The notes under the pieces: generated by a model | The model's database searches: none | What the model saw: the letters and a program-made list of their open reading frames with translations, nothing else | What the model was told of the DNA's origin: nothing | NCBI GenBank assembly: GCA_947254705.1 | Contig: CAMYCX010000001.1 | Span: 1 to 64,000, forward strand | Source: an uncultured Veillonellaceae bacterium | GTDB lineage: Bacteria; Bacillota; Negativicutes; Veillonellales; Negativicoccaceae | Direction of reading: 5' to 3' | Length of the DNA: 64,000 nt | Translations under genes and position numbers: made by a program | Part shown: positions 15,884 to 25,174 of the stretch, in pieces | How positions within the stretch are numbered: the first letter of the stretch is position 1 | How the letters are laid out: every line of letters begins with the position of its first letter

Positions 15884-17233
15884 TCATTGTGCCGACAACT
15901 TTTTTTGTAACCATCTAAGTCGCATGTTATACAAAAATGCTGCAACAAACACACTTCCGATATTTCCAAACCAATATGCATACGGCCCCCAAGGCGTCAC
16001 ATATTCAAGAAAAATTCCTCCGCCAATTCCTACGCCCCAATAGGTAATTAGCGCCACCCCCAATACAAACCGAACATCTTTGTAGCCGCGCAAAGCACCT
16101 TGAATCGGTACGCCAAAAGCATCCGCTAAATTAAAGCACATCGCCAACGGGATAAACGTGGAAATCAATGCCGCCAATCTGTCGTCTGATGTATAAATAG
16201 AAGCGACCCGGCTCATCTCATAATAACACCACACAAAAAGAAATGCCGACACCGCAACCGTAAACAATTGTGCCAACCTTGCATACCGATATGCCTGCTG
16301 TATTTGCTTTCCGCCGAGCGAAAAACTACACAAAATCGTAGCCGCGATTCCCACTGACATCGGCAACGTATAAATTAATTCCGAAAAATTGTACGCTGCC
16401 TGATGCGCTGCAATAATACTCGTTCCAAATTGTGTAATCAGTAATCCTACCACGGTAAAAGAACTAATTTCCAAAAAATTCGCCAACCCAATCGGTATAC
16501 CAATCCGCAATTGATCTCCACACAAACGCACGTTCACCGGATCCCATCGATGAAAGACTGCATACTCGCTAAACGGTCGTCGAGCGAACAATATACCGCT
16601 AAATATTACACAATTAAATGCATTAGAAACCGAAATTGCCAACCCTGTACCAGCGCCCCCCAGCTCCGGGAATCCGAAACGCCCGTAAATCAAACAATAG
16701 TTTAATAAAACATTTACAACAAAACCCATGCTCATGACAACTAATGACATTTTCGTTTCACCGTGTGCATCAATAATGTTGCGAAATGTAACTGCCAAAA
16801 AAGTAGGAATGATTCCCCAACCAATGTAAAACAAAAATCTATTGGCAATTTCTTGTACCTGAGCATCCAACCCTAGTGCCTGCACAATAAACGGCAAAAG
16901 GAAAAAACAGCCGCCCATAACCAAAATGCCTATTATCCCTGCCACATATGCCGATTGCCGAATCATTTCAGGGATACCGTCTCGTCGCCCAAACCCCAAC
17001 TTCTGTCCAATCAAAGGCGTAATTCCCGCAAATATCCCTGTAGCCGGCAGGAGTATCGGTAGCCATAAATTAACTCCTACCGATACTCCTGCCAAATCAT
17101 ATTCACTATGTTGCCCTGCCATTGCAGTGGAACAAAAGCTGCCTGCAATCATCATTACTTGTGTTAAAAAAATGGGAAACCAAATATTCCAGAACTGAAT
17201 CCACATTCCCCATTTGCTGCTCATATGCCGCAT
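15884..17233 (-). CDS. MATE-family multidrug/toxin efflux transporter
   Basis: The 449-residue protein has twelve predicted membrane segments and the MATE pattern: an N-terminal IWFPIFLTQVMMIAG region, a QKLGFGRRD block near residue 87 and the repeated second half with IGIPIGLANFLE. Such proteins export cationic compounds using Na+ or H+. It is the last gene of the A+T-rich minus-strand block, 19 bases after an APC permease, so both may be one unit. The start has GAGG five bases upstream. Its substrate may be linked to the amine metabolism next door, but that is a guess. Confidence 0.85.
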   Translation of the reverse strand: MRHMSSKWGMWIQFWNIWFPIFLTQVMMIAGSFCSTAMAGQHSEYDLAGVSVGVNLWLPILLPATGIFAGITPLIGQKLGFGRRDGIPEMIRQSAYVAGIIGILVMGGCFFLLPFIVQALGLDAQVQEIANRFLFYIGWGIIPTFLAVTFRNIIDAHGETKMSLVVMSMGFVVNVLLNYCLIYGRFGFPELGGAGTGLAISVSNAFNCVIFSGILFARRPFSEYAVFHRWDPVNVRLCGDQLRIGIPIGLANFLEISSFTVVGLLITQFGTSIIAAHQAAYNFSELIYTLPMSVGIAATILCSFSLGGKQIQQAYRYARLAQLFTVAVSAFLFVWCYYEMSRVASIYTSDDRLAALISTFIPLAMCFNLADAFGVPIQGALRGYKDVRFVLGVALITYWGVGIGGGIFLEYVTPWGPYAYWFGNIGSVFVAAFLYNMRLRWLQKKLSAQ

Positions 17234-17252
17234 ACCAACCTCATATTCGACC

Positions 17253-18575
17253 TCAATCTATTACATGTCGCCGCAACCGATTTTTATCTACTGTTTTCAA
17301 ATATAACATATATCCCAAGAAAAGCAGAAAAAATGCATCAAAAAGCGGTCGCAATCCTGCTGCATACACCGCATAGCAAGAATATAAGATTCCAAGCATC
17401 GTAAACACAGTCATTCTGTGTCTAGCAGACCATCCGACTTGCGCTTTTGCTAAAATTTTATCCAAAGACAAACAACAAATGATATACGGAAGAACATTGG
17501 TAATTACCGCTAAATCAACAATTCGTTCAAATTGAGCAAACAAATTGGTATCTATTGTCATGAGTGCAAATCCCGATTGTATTGTCAATAAAATGATCAT
17601 GCCCCAAACCGGTACACCATAGCGATTAAGTTTAGCAAAAACACGCGGATATGCTCCGGATTCACCGCATCCTTTGAACACCTGTGACATCGTAAATTGC
17701 CAACACAAAAGCGCTCCACAACAAGAAACGACCATCATTGTCATGATCACACGACCGATTCTACCATTAAACATCGACGAAAAAGCCAATCCGAACGGTG
17801 CATTTGAAGTCAATAACTCAGCATTCGGAACAATTCCGGCCATAATATTTGTAGATAGAATATAAATCATAGCCACAAATAAAGTCCCCATAAATGTAGC
17901 CCTTGGCACATCTCTCTGAGGATTTTCAATGGACTCCATATTCGCTGCCGCTGATTCAAATCCCAAAAAGGTCCACAGTGTCAATACAATTGACTCGCTG
18001 GCTGCTTCAAAAACCGGTAACCGATTAGGATTCCATGCTTGGACATACAGATCAAAATCGAACCAGCACCAACCGACAACACTCATAAAAGCAACCGGTA
18101 AAATTGCTCCCCATACCGTTACGGAACTGATTTTTCCTGTCCATCCGCTTCCAGCAAAATTAGCCATTCCGGCAATCCACAATAACGCGATCGTAGCAAA
18201 TGCACCTTGCAATGGCGAAAAATTCCACTGCATCAACGTCTCAATATATCCTACTGCCGAAATAGCGATTGCCACAATACCGACAACTAATGAAATCGAG
18301 TAAGAAAAGTTTGTTAAATAATATCCTGCCAGTCCGAAACGATACGCCGCATATCCTCCCATGCCACCGCGGTGTCTGGAATACATCCCGCACTGCGCAA
18401 AAACATGCGCCAAACATAATGCTCCCAGTGCAGTTACCAACCATGACAAAATAGAGATTGTGCCTACTTGCGCCAACTTTGTCGGTAACATAATAATCCC
18501 TGCTCCCAACATATTCGCCGCGGTCAACATCGTTAATTGCCAAACATTCATTTTTTTTGCAGGTTTCCCAGTCAT
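17253..18575 (-). CDS. APC-family permease, PotE/CadB antiporter-like
   Basis: The 440-residue protein has twelve hydrophobic segments and an APC N-terminus (TMLTAANMLGAGIIMLPTKLAQVG) closest in flavour to basic amino acid/polyamine antiporters of the PotE-CadB-AdiC group. FLGFESAAANMESIENPQRDVPRAT (about residues 203-227) is the family's helix-6 block. It lies just downstream of the decarboxylase gene, separated by a hairpin, so an ornithine-putrescine or lysine-cadaverine exchange role is plausible by context. Codon use is A/T-ended compared with the genes outside the block. Confidence 0.75.
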   Translation of the reverse strand: MTGKPAKKMNVWQLTMLTAANMLGAGIIMLPTKLAQVGTISILSWLVTALGALCLAHVFAQCGMYSRHRGGMGGYAAYRFGLAGYYLTNFSYSISLVVGIVAIAISAVGYIETLMQWNFSPLQGAFATIALLWIAGMANFAGSGWTGKISSVTVWGAILPVAFMSVVGWCWFDFDLYVQAWNPNRLPVFEAASESIVLTLWTFLGFESAAANMESIENPQRDVPRATFMGTLFVAMIYILSTNIMAGIVPNAELLTSNAPFGLAFSSMFNGRIGRVIMTMMVVSCCGALLCWQFTMSQVFKGCGESGAYPRVFAKLNRYGVPVWGMIILLTIQSGFALMTIDTNLFAQFERIVDLAVITNVLPYIICCLSLDKILAKAQVGWSARHRMTVFTMLGILYSCYAVYAAGLRPLFDAFFLLFLGYMLYLKTVDKNRLRRHVID

Positions 18576-18614
18576 TGTTTCCTCCCCTGTTGAGATAACC
18601 CGTTAATTATTGCA

Positions 18615-18649
18615 GAAAGGAAAAGAGGGACAAGGCATTTGCCTGTCCC
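18615..18649 (-). terminator. terminator of the racemase/decarboxylase operon
   Basis: GGGACA-A-GGC and GCC-TGTCCC arms (18627-18649, one bulged A) are followed on the minus strand by TCTTTTCCTTT, just after the decarboxylase stop. Confidence 0.6.
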
Positions 18650-18676
18650 CCACCCCTACTACAGAGAAATGCCCGA

Positions 18677-20071
18677 TCAGTACACGTCGTACTTAACCAT
18701 ATCCTCGTAAGTATCTTCCTTACGAATCAACTTCACTTCTCCTTCTTTCGTAATCAATACAACTCCCGTCCGAGGACGATTGTTATATACAGTTTGGCTT
18801 TCAATCGTATATGCACCGGCGTCCAGGAATACCAGAATATCCTTCAGATTTGTTTTTTCCGGAAGCAAATATTCTTCTCCTTTAATGCCATAATGGTAAT
18901 AATCTCCACCATCACAAAGCGGACCTGCCAGTTTGAAATAATGATCATGCGACTGTCCAACCTGCGATGCATTGTAAACATAGAAGAACCAACCGTAATG
19001 TTGTGCATCCGACAACACATTGTAACCGGCATCAATAAACTTCCAGTCCACATGACGTTCTACATTTCCGTTGACATCATAATTTGTTTTTCTCTTGTCT
19101 AAACATACTTCTGTCAACATCACCGCAGCAGAGCCGACAACTTTACGACCCGGTTCGAGACAAATTTCGATATCTTCACGCCATTTCTTTACTTCGGAAA
19201 TGATTGCATCCGCAAAGTCTTGCGCAGTAATTCCCGGATACATATTGTCTTCCAAGGGATTTCCGTTTTCTTCATCATATTTATACGGAGTAGGAATACC
19301 GCCGCCGACATTGATCAGCTCAAACTTATAATCCAATACTTTTTCCAAACGCATGGATTCTTCTACTAAAACCCGAGTTGCTTTACGGAATGGATCCGAT
19401 TCCGGCACCTGATCCCCTACATGCATATGTAAACCTTTTAATTTTACATAAGGCATTTCCAAAATCCGCTTGCAAACACCTTCTGCCTGTTCCAAATCAA
19501 TCCCTGATTTAGCATGATACGCTGTCACCAGACCGGCATGCGTAGCGGAAGGCACGTTCGGTTCCACACGAACACATACGTTCGCGGTCTTTTTCAAGCG
19601 GCGCGAAATTTCATCGATCACGTCCAACTCATGTATACTGTCAACATTAATAAGATACAGCTCGTTGTCAATTGCAAATTCCAAATCTTCTGGTTTTTTA
19701 ACCACACCGTTGAAAACAATTTGATCGCCTTTGAAACCGATTTCCAAGCATTTTCTTACTTCATATAACGAGTTGGCTTCTGCGCATACGCCTGTTTTTT
19801 TGATGCTGCGCAAAATTTCCATTACCGAACAAGCTTTTGACGCATAGAAAATCTTTGTATTCGGATACGATGCAAATGCATCCTTGATTTCCTGTAAATT
19901 CCGGTCAATTTCTTTTTCCGAATACACATACAGCGGCGTTCCGTATTGACGAGCGATGGCTTCCAAATCCGCTCCGTCAAAAAACAGCTTACCATCTTTT
20001 TCGGTAAAACGACGATCGTTATTTACCAAATCCTTACGCAATCCGTTAAAACGTTCCAAAATTTGATCCAT
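18677..20071 (-). CDS. fold-III PLP decarboxylase, ornithine/lysine type (possibly D-specific)
   Basis: The 464-residue enzyme is a DapDC/ODC-like alanine-racemase-fold decarboxylase. PLP lysine is Lys79 in FYASKA; the phosphate-binding GGGIPTP starts at 256; EPGRKVV at 306-312 follows the usual pattern. The substrate loop reads Cys386-Asp-Gly-Gly-Asp390, the CDGxD form of ornithine/arginine decarboxylases, instead of the CESxD of diaminopimelate decarboxylase. HMHVGDQ replaces the usual HIGSQ. So it is unlikely to be LysA. It follows a racemase of the ornithine type, an arrangement I recall from the Salmonella D-ornithine/D-lysine decarboxylase (DokD). Predicted products are putrescine or cadaverine; stereochemistry is inferred from context only. 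Confidence 0.7.
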   Translation of the reverse strand: MDQILERFNGLRKDLVNNDRRFTEKDGKLFFDGADLEAIARQYGTPLYVYSEKEIDRNLQEIKDAFASYPNTKIFYASKACSVMEILRSIKKTGVCAEANSLYEVRKCLEIGFKGDQIVFNGVVKKPEDLEFAIDNELYLINVDSIHELDVIDEISRRLKKTANVCVRVEPNVPSATHAGLVTAYHAKSGIDLEQAEGVCKRILEMPYVKLKGLHMHVGDQVPESDPFRKATRVLVEESMRLEKVLDYKFELINVGGGIPTPYKYDEENGNPLEDNMYPGITAQDFADAIISEVKKWREDIEICLEPGRKVVGSAAVMLTEVCLDKRKTNYDVNGNVERHVDWKFIDAGYNVLSDAQHYGWFFYVYNASQVGQSHDHYFKLAGPLCDGGDYYHYGIKGEEYLLPEKTNLKDILVFLDAGAYTIESQTVYNNRPRTGVVLITKEGEVKLIRKEDTYEDMVKYDVY

Positions 20072-20088
20072 TATTCCCGCCTCCTTAA

Positions 20089-21201
20089 TTAGTCTTTTGA
20101 AATAAATTTTTTAACCACACCGTTAGTCTGACATGCTGCAAGCAATCCGGTATAGTCAAGCTCAAACTCAATGTAATCTCCCAACGCATACGAGTGATCA
20201 CAATCTTCGATATCTACAATGGTGTGATCACTGGTTTGGCCAAGCACACTGATCTGATCATCACAGGGCGTACAGTTTTCAACCGGTACATCTTGACGCC
20301 CAAATGCCAATAACGCACGTTTGCGAGTTCCTCGATCCTCAAACTCTTTCTTTTGCAAAAATGCATCTACTCCCAATTCCCCTACAGGAACTGTCGGTTT
20401 GGCATTCAACTCAATAATCTCCGCACGTAACACATACAAATCAGAGACTGCCTTATCAATCGGCTTTTTCGAATGATGGTATTGATCCAAATATTTCATA
20501 TCCACATATTCGATACCAAACTCATGCAATCCGCCAATCCGCAAATGATTCAACCCCGGATTCCAGACTCCTTTATCAATCAAATGATAGCTTGTACAGT
20601 TACCCGCAGAAAGTCGACTGATTTTTACGCCGGTTTTTTCCTGTATCCGTTGTGCCAATGCCACAAAATCATCACTATTCTTCACTGTCGGCATAACAGT
20701 CCCGTAACAGTTATAATTTGTTCCCAAACCATACAACGTCAACGAGGGCGTCCGATCAATCAATGTCACCAAGCGACATATTTCATCTTCTTTTTCAAAC
20801 CAAACGCCTTCCCGTAAATCACCCATATCCACCATCAGCAAAATTGCATGTTTTTTGTTTTGATGCGCCGCTTCTTCTGCCAGCGCTAAAATAACCTCCT
20901 CTTCTGAGTTCAAGCTGATGTCTGCATATTTCACTACATCCGGAATTTCACTCAAACAGGGACTGCGTAGTAAACATGTTGTGCAGCCGATGTCCCGAAT
21001 CTTTTTCAGATTATATACCCGAGATTCGGCAATGACCGAAATCCCGCCGTCATACACCGCCTTTGCCGTTTCAACACAACCATCAAAGACTTTATTGACC
21101 GCCATCACTTCCACGCCATGGGAAGCAAGCTCTTGTTTTTCTACTCTTGCATTATCTTCCAACTTACCCAAATCGATCACTAATTGAGGCTTATACATCA
21201 T
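20089..21201 (-). CDS. ornithine/lysine racemase-like enzyme (Orr/YhfX group of the alanine-racemase N-terminal family)
   Basis: The 370-residue protein contains the PLP barrel of alanine racemases: Lys37 in [10 protein letters not shown] is the Schiff-base lysine, and GTNYNCYG (about residues 175-182) is a signature of clostridial ornithine racemase. The C-terminal half is not the usual Alr beta domain, again as in Orr. It would interconvert L- and D-ornithine or lysine. Its start overlaps the stop of the upstream permease by four bases (ATGA), and the decarboxylase begins 17 bases after its stop, so all three are co-translated. A possible alternative is a racemase for another basic amino acid. 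Confidence 0.75.
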   Translation of the reverse strand: MMYKPQLVIDLGKLEDNARVEKQELASHGVEVMAVNKVFDGCVETAKAVYDGGISVIAESRVYNLKKIRDIGCTTCLLRSPCLSEIPDVVKYADISLNSEEEVILALAEEAAHQNKKHAILLMVDMGDLREGVWFEKEDEICRLVTLIDRTPSLTLYGLGTNYNCYGTVMPTVKNSDDFVALAQRIQEKTGVKISRLSAGNCTSYHLIDKGVWNPGLNHLRIGGLHEFGIEYVDMKYLDQYHHSKKPIDKAVSDLYVLRAEIIELNAKPTVPVGELGVDAFLQKKEFEDRGTRKRALLAFGRQDVPVENCTPCDDQISVLGQTSDHTIVDIEDCDHSYALGDYIEFELDYTGLLAACQTNGVVKKFISKD

Positions 21202-22613
21202 GCTTCTCCTTTCTTAGATAAAGCATTGCGCTTTTGCGCCCGTTTATATGTGTATTCAGAAATGAACAGCGCCAGGATAATACCGCCGATCATCTGTCCT
21301 AAGTACACACCGTAGTTCCCCAAATCAACTTGCGCCGGTGGAATGAAAACCAAGAACACTGCAAATGCAATTGAAGAAAATCCTAACAACGGCATCAAAA
21401 TCGGCAATATCGTACCCGGAATCTTAAACGAGCGATATACGTCCGGCTTATTCTTACGAAGCACCACATATGCGGCAAACATGAACAGATACGGAACAAA
21501 ATAATCCAACGTCGTCAAAGCCGTTAATGTCCAATATGCTGCTGCCACAGATGGAGAAATAAATGTTGACAAACACAATACCGTCACGACAATCGCTTCT
21601 ATTTTGATAGCATATACCGGAGTTTCATACTTCGGATCCAATGAACTGATTTTTTCTCCCAAAAGATTATCTTCACGGGATGCCTCTTGCAACATATAGA
21701 TCGGTCCTACCAGCCATGAATTTACCTGGCCCAACACCCCTATAAACATGCATGCCGCAATTACGGAAAGCAACCACGGTGCACCTAAGTATTCTCCGGC
21801 GGCTCCCATTGCTTGCATGATTCCGGTTACGATATTCGTTTCTTCTGCCGGATATAACGTATTAATAGCAAAGGTTCCCACCATATAAATCGAAACAATT
21901 ACAATCGCCGATACTAACATTGCTCGCGGAAAATCATGTTGCGGATTTTTCGTTTGACCCGCAATCATAGCAGATACTTCCAGACCCGCAAACGCAAACA
22001 TCATGCTGGACAAAAATACTATATTATCCCATTCGGTCAGGTCAGGAATCCAGCTTTCAAAGCGTGAGTAATTCGTACTCATCGGCATTCCTGTTGCTAG
22101 CCAAATTCCGGCCAACAACACGATGATTCCGGCAGGCAAGAACACACCGAACCAAGCGCTGACATTATTAATAATTTTTGTCCACTTCATCCCTCGCATA
22201 TTCATAAATGCCAAAATCCAGAAAATCACAATCGAAGTAATACCGATAAAACTTTGATTTTCCGACAATTCAGGAGAAATGACGAACGCAATCGCGGAAA
22301 CCCCGAACTGTAGCATTAAAGGGAAAAACAAAACGCACGAAAACAGAAAACAAATAACAATAAACCAACCGACTCGAGGCCCAAAGGCTTCTTTCACCCA
22401 AACAAAAATCCCGCCGTTCTTCGGCCACCCTGTTGCTAACTCACCGCACACCATTGCTAACGGGACAAACAGACACGCCGCCGCCAACACCCACAAAATC
22501 ATAGATGATGCACCGTATACCGCAACATTAGGTATTTGGCGTAGACTCAAAATTGCAACGACATTCATTAATACAATGTCACGCAACCCGAGAAAATTTT
22601 TATTCGAACTCAT
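21198..22613 (-). CDS. APC-family amino-acid permease, glutamate/GABA-antiporter-like subfamily
   Basis: The 471-residue protein is the promoter-proximal gene of the racemase-decarboxylase operon. It has twelve hydrophobic segments, the N-terminal RDIVLMNVVAILSLRQIPNVA in place of the usual GxG segment, and FAGLEVSAMIAGQTKNPQHDFPRA (about residues 215-238), typical of the GadC/YjeM branch. The position suggests it brings the amino-acid substrate in or exchanges it for the amine product. The substrate is not readable from sequence. Its upstream region is long, A+T-rich and contains two palindromes. Confidence 0.8.
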   Translation of the reverse strand: MSSNKNFLGLRDIVLMNVVAILSLRQIPNVAVYGASSMILWVLAAACLFVPLAMVCGELATGWPKNGGIFVWVKEAFGPRVGWFIVICFLFSCVLFFPLMLQFGVSAIAFVISPELSENQSFIGITSIVIFWILAFMNMRGMKWTKIINNVSAWFGVFLPAGIIVLLAGIWLATGMPMSTNYSRFESWIPDLTEWDNIVFLSSMMFAFAGLEVSAMIAGQTKNPQHDFPRAMLVSAIVIVSIYMVGTFAINTLYPAEETNIVTGIMQAMGAAGEYLGAPWLLSVIAACMFIGVLGQVNSWLVGPIYMLQEASREDNLLGEKISSLDPKYETPVYAIKIEAIVVTVLCLSTFISPSVAAAYWTLTALTTLDYFVPYLFMFAAYVVLRKNKPDVYRSFKIPGTILPILMPLLGFSSIAFAVFLVFIPPAQVDLGNYGVYLGQMIGGIILALFISEYTYKRAQKRNALSKKGEA

Positions 22614-22682
22614 GTCACCAACTTCCTCTCCGTCAAAACTGTAACGATATATTTTCGTTAACTATAATGACTTATACTATTG

Positions 22683-22711
22683 TTTACTGCCTAGGCTAAA
22701 ATGATTATACT
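22683..22711 (+). promoter_or_regulatory. possible rightward promoter
   Basis: TTTACT (22683-22688), a 17-base spacer and TATACT (22706-22711) form a moderate promoter pointing at the orphan terminator near 22900. No protein-coding gene lies between them. Confidence 0.35.
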
Positions 22712-22890
22712 CCTCCCCGATATATAATGCAATACTTTTATCAAAAAAATTTATTAAAAAACATTTCACAAGTGATGTTATTACTATTTGTTAACAAAAA
22801 TTAAAAAACGGTTATCAAACTTAATAAAATTTACTTATTCTCATTACAAATATTATTACAATGCGCTCATCATCTGTAAACGACAACCCC

Positions 22891-22933
22891 CCCTTGGCTC
22901 GGGTCATCTTTCGAGCCAAGGGAGTTTTTCTTT
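22891..22933 (+). terminator. orphan rightward terminator
   Basis: An 11-bp stem (22891-22901 with 22912-22922) is followed on the plus strand by AGTTTTTCTTT. On the minus strand the hairpin is followed by a G run, so it does not suit the adjacent leftward gene as an intrinsic terminator. It therefore implies a plus-strand transcript, perhaps a small RNA of about 215 bases. Confidence 0.55.
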
Positions 22934-22939
22934 ACCGCC

Positions 22940-23482
22940 TTATTTTTTCTTCTTTTTCTTGTCTTTTTTTGTTTTCTTCGCTTTTTTCTTTTCTTTCTTT
23001 TTATCTTTCTTCTTCGCGTTCACCATGTCGTGATGATCGATGCAGCAATCGCAGTCGCAATCACAGTCTTCCTCACGTTCGCCATGGTGATCGTCGCAAC
23101 AGTCGCAGTCGCAATCGCAATCTTCCTCGCAGCCTTCGTCCGTTCCGTATTCGTGAAGGAACGTATCGTACGGAAGCTCTTCAATCTCGTCGTCAGCGTC
23201 CTCCGTATCTCCGTACAATTCATCCTGCAATTCATCATACAACTGAATGATTTCATCGACCCGATCCCCCAGTTCGCGATAGCGTTCCATCCGCATGCGG
23301 ATCTGTTCTTCCGCAAAAGAATACGCCCGAACCGTTTCTTCTTGTCCGTCCGTAACGGTTTCTTTTTCCGCCCGCAAATCATCGAGCATGTCCTGCCCGT
23401 CCAGAAGCTCAACACAAACTTCATGTAACAATTCACTGATCGTCAGGCTGTACGTATCAATCGGTAACGGTTGTTTCATCAT
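22940..23482 (-). CDS. acidic protein with two Cys/Asp/His clusters and a poly-lysine tail, unknown function
   Basis: No family was recognised for this 180-residue protein. Residues 10-105 are acidic and strongly helical-looking, with coiled-coil character. Then two nearly identical clusters DCDCDCDCC-x-DHH follow at about 121-133 and 139-151, giving eleven cysteines counting Cys118, plus four histidines. The last 24 residues (157-180) are almost entirely lysine. No signal peptide is seen, so it is probably cytoplasmic. Metal binding by the clusters and nucleic-acid or polyphosphate binding by the tail are plausible guesses. AAAGGAGG before the double ATG fixes the start; a longer frame reaching 23566 has no such site. 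It is divergent from the CorC-type gene. Confidence 0.65.
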   Translation of the reverse strand: MMKQPLPIDTYSLTISELLHEVCVELLDGQDMLDDLRAEKETVTDGQEETVRAYSFAEEQIRMRMERYRELGDRVDEIIQLYDELQDELYGDTEDADDEIEELPYDTFLHEYGTDEGCEEDCDCDCDCCDDHHGEREEDCDCDCDCCIDHHDMVNAKKKDKKKEKKKAKKTKKDKKKKKK

Positions 23483-23618
23483 ATCCTCCTTTTGCTCACT
23501 GCCATACTCTCTACTTAATAGTATTCTCTCTTGTACGATGATTTCCTTTTTTATCCTTGCGGGCAATATGCTATACTGTGTGTATTATATACTGATAAAA
23601 CAAAAGAGGAGTGTGACT

Positions 23619-24980
23619 ATGGATAGCGATCACCCCGGGTGGCAACTGATCTTATTATTTGTACTGATTTTGGCGAACGGTGTATTTTCCGCCACGGAAA
23701 TTGCCGTCGTCAGTGCCAAAAAACTACGCTTGCAACGGGAAGCGGACAACGGCTCCGCCGCCGCACAGGCCGCATTGGATATTGCGCAAAACCCGAACCG
23801 TCTGTTCTCGACCATTCAGATCGGCATTACCGCGATCGGTGTCATTACGGGGATGATCGGGGCCTCGACGCTGGCCGAACCGTTGGCCGAGCAAATTGCC
23901 CGTATCGACGGACTGACGGCATACGCACAGGCACTCAGCTTATTGATTATTATGTCGGGGGTCACGTATTTTACTTTGATTCTCGGTGAGTTGGTACCGA
24001 AACGGATTGCCATCAATGCGCCGGAAGCGGTAACGATGGCGGTTGCGCGACCGATGTCGCTGTTTGCCAGGATCAATACGCCGATCATCTGGTTCATGTC
24101 CGCATCGACGGGGCTGGTACTGCGGATACTCGGTATTCGGATTGTCGATGAACAGCCGGTCAGTGAAGAAGAAATTCGTTTTCTGCTGCGTCAGGGCGCA
24201 CAGCTGGGAACATTTGACGCGAAAGAACCGGAGTTGATCGACCGTATTTTCCGCTTGAATGATATTCCGGCGGAAAATATCATGACCGCGCGTCCGCAAC
24301 TGCTATGGCTCGACTTGGCCACGGACGAAACGGAGCTGGAGCAACTCATTATCGAAACACGTCATACCCGATTGCCGGTCGGCTATGAATCATTGGACGA
24401 TTTCCGCGGTCTGGTACGGGTACAGGATTTGCTCGTCGACCGTCTGCGATATCCGCAACGGTCATGGAACGATTTGATTCGCCGTCGCACGCAGACACCG
24501 CTCTACATTCCGGAAACGCTGACACTGAACAAAGCGCTTGATTTATTCCGCATTCACAGTGCCCACGAAGCCATTATCCTGGATGAGTACGGCGCGCCGG
24601 AAGGCTTGATTACACTCAACGATATTATGGAAGAAATCATCGGAACGATTCCCGCCAGTGTCCATGAGCGTCTGGCCGAACGCAACCGAATTGTGCGTCG
24701 ATCCGCCGATTCGTGGTTAATTGACGGTCTGCTGCCAATTGAAGAATTCAAGCAATGTTTCCAAATTCACACCTTACTGCCGAAAGAAGGCGAGGATTAT
24801 TACAAAACCCTCGGCGGGTTTGTCATCTTCCTGTGCGGCTATCTGCCGAAAGAGGCGGATACGATTACCTATGAGGACTTTACCTTTGAAGTGGTCGACA
24901 CGGACAACTTCCGTATCGACAAGGTGCTGGTTACACGAACACCGCCGCCTCCGCAAGAAACGACGGAAGAAGAGGATTGA
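23619..24980 (+). CDS. hemolysin C/CorC-family membrane protein with DUF21 and CBS domains
   Basis: The 453-residue protein has the standard order: N-terminal DUF21 (CNNM) with about four membrane segments (residues 5-190), including FSATEIAVVSAKKLR and the GELVPKRIA block, two CBS repeats (about 210-340) and a C-terminal CorC/HlyC domain (about 360-440). CNNM/CorC proteins are linked to Mg2+ or Co2+ efflux; the haemolysin name is historical. AGAGGAG precedes the ATG. Longer upstream translation was rejected because it reads through the divergent Cys-rich gene. A second promoter starts immediately after its stop. Confidence 0.9.
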   Translation: MDSDHPGWQLILLFVLILANGVFSATEIAVVSAKKLRLQREADNGSAAAQAALDIAQNPNRLFSTIQIGITAIGVITGMIGASTLAEPLAEQIARIDGLTAYAQALSLLIIMSGVTYFTLILGELVPKRIAINAPEAVTMAVARPMSLFARINTPIIWFMSASTGLVLRILGIRIVDEQPVSEEEIRFLLRQGAQLGTFDAKEPELIDRIFRLNDIPAENIMTARPQLLWLDLATDETELEQLIIETRHTRLPVGYESLDDFRGLVRVQDLLVDRLRYPQRSWNDLIRRRTQTPLYIPETLTLNKALDLFRIHSAHEAIILDEYGAPEGLITLNDIMEEIIGTIPASVHERLAERNRIVRRSADSWLIDGLLPIEEFKQCFQIHTLLPKEGEDYYKTLGGFVIFLCGYLPKEADTITYEDFTFEVVDTDNFRIDKVLVTRTPPPPQETTEEED

Positions 24981-25009
24981 TTGCCAAATCGATCGTCTTC
25001 TTCTATAAT
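24981..25009 (+). promoter_or_regulatory. promoter immediately after the CorC-type gene
   Basis: TTGCCA (24981-24986), exactly 17 bases and TATAAT (25004-25009). The next plus-strand element is the terminator at 25126, with no convincing coding gene between. Confidence 0.55.
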
Positions 25010-25015
25010 GAAAGT

Positions 25016-25160
25016 AAGGGTACGATAACGGCCGTTCATATATATGTCATTTCAATTTTCGACGGTGTTGTTAATTGCGGTGATTCATTTTGTGAAACCC
25101 TATTCCGGTCGGTATCGTATCCGTCAAAAAAGACCTCATCATTTGATGAAGTCTTTTTTG
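25016..25160 (+). ncRNA. candidate small RNA of about 145 bases
   Basis: This interval is bounded by a good promoter and a strong bidirectional terminator. An ATG at about 25043 opens a short frame that runs through the terminator hairpin and has no ribosome binding site, so a non-coding product is more likely than a peptide. It could also be an accidental promoter or an alternative end of the CorC-type transcript. Confidence 0.35.
25126..25159. terminator. bidirectional terminator before the RND operon
   Basis: A 16-bp stem with one mismatch (25126-25141 with 25144-25159), A-rich on one arm and T-rich on the other, ends both the rightward transcript and the leftward RND operon. Confidence 0.8.
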
Positions 25161-25174
25161 CGTTCATTTATGTT

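Larger units (their letters stand above)
22614..22939. other. A+T-rich intergenic region with two palindromes
   Basis: No protein gene is credible here. The first 100 bases should hold the promoter of the leftward permease operon, though no consensus pair was found. AACATTTCACAAGTGATGTT (22760-22779) and TTTGTTAACAAA (22787-22798) are operator-like palindromes. A rightward promoter and terminator are listed separately. Confidence 0.5.

Noticed and set aside
18677..20071. Annotation as diaminopimelate decarboxylase (lysA)
   Set aside because: The substrate loop is CDGGD instead of CESxD, HMHVGDQ replaces HIGSQ, and the gene is coupled to a racemase and permeases rather than dap genes.
22978..23130. 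Repetitive GACTGCGATTGC-like DNA that could be mistaken for a CRISPR or tandem repeat
   Set aside because: The repeat follows codon phase and encodes the duplicated Cys-Asp clusters and lysine tail; there are no spacers of even length and no cas genes.
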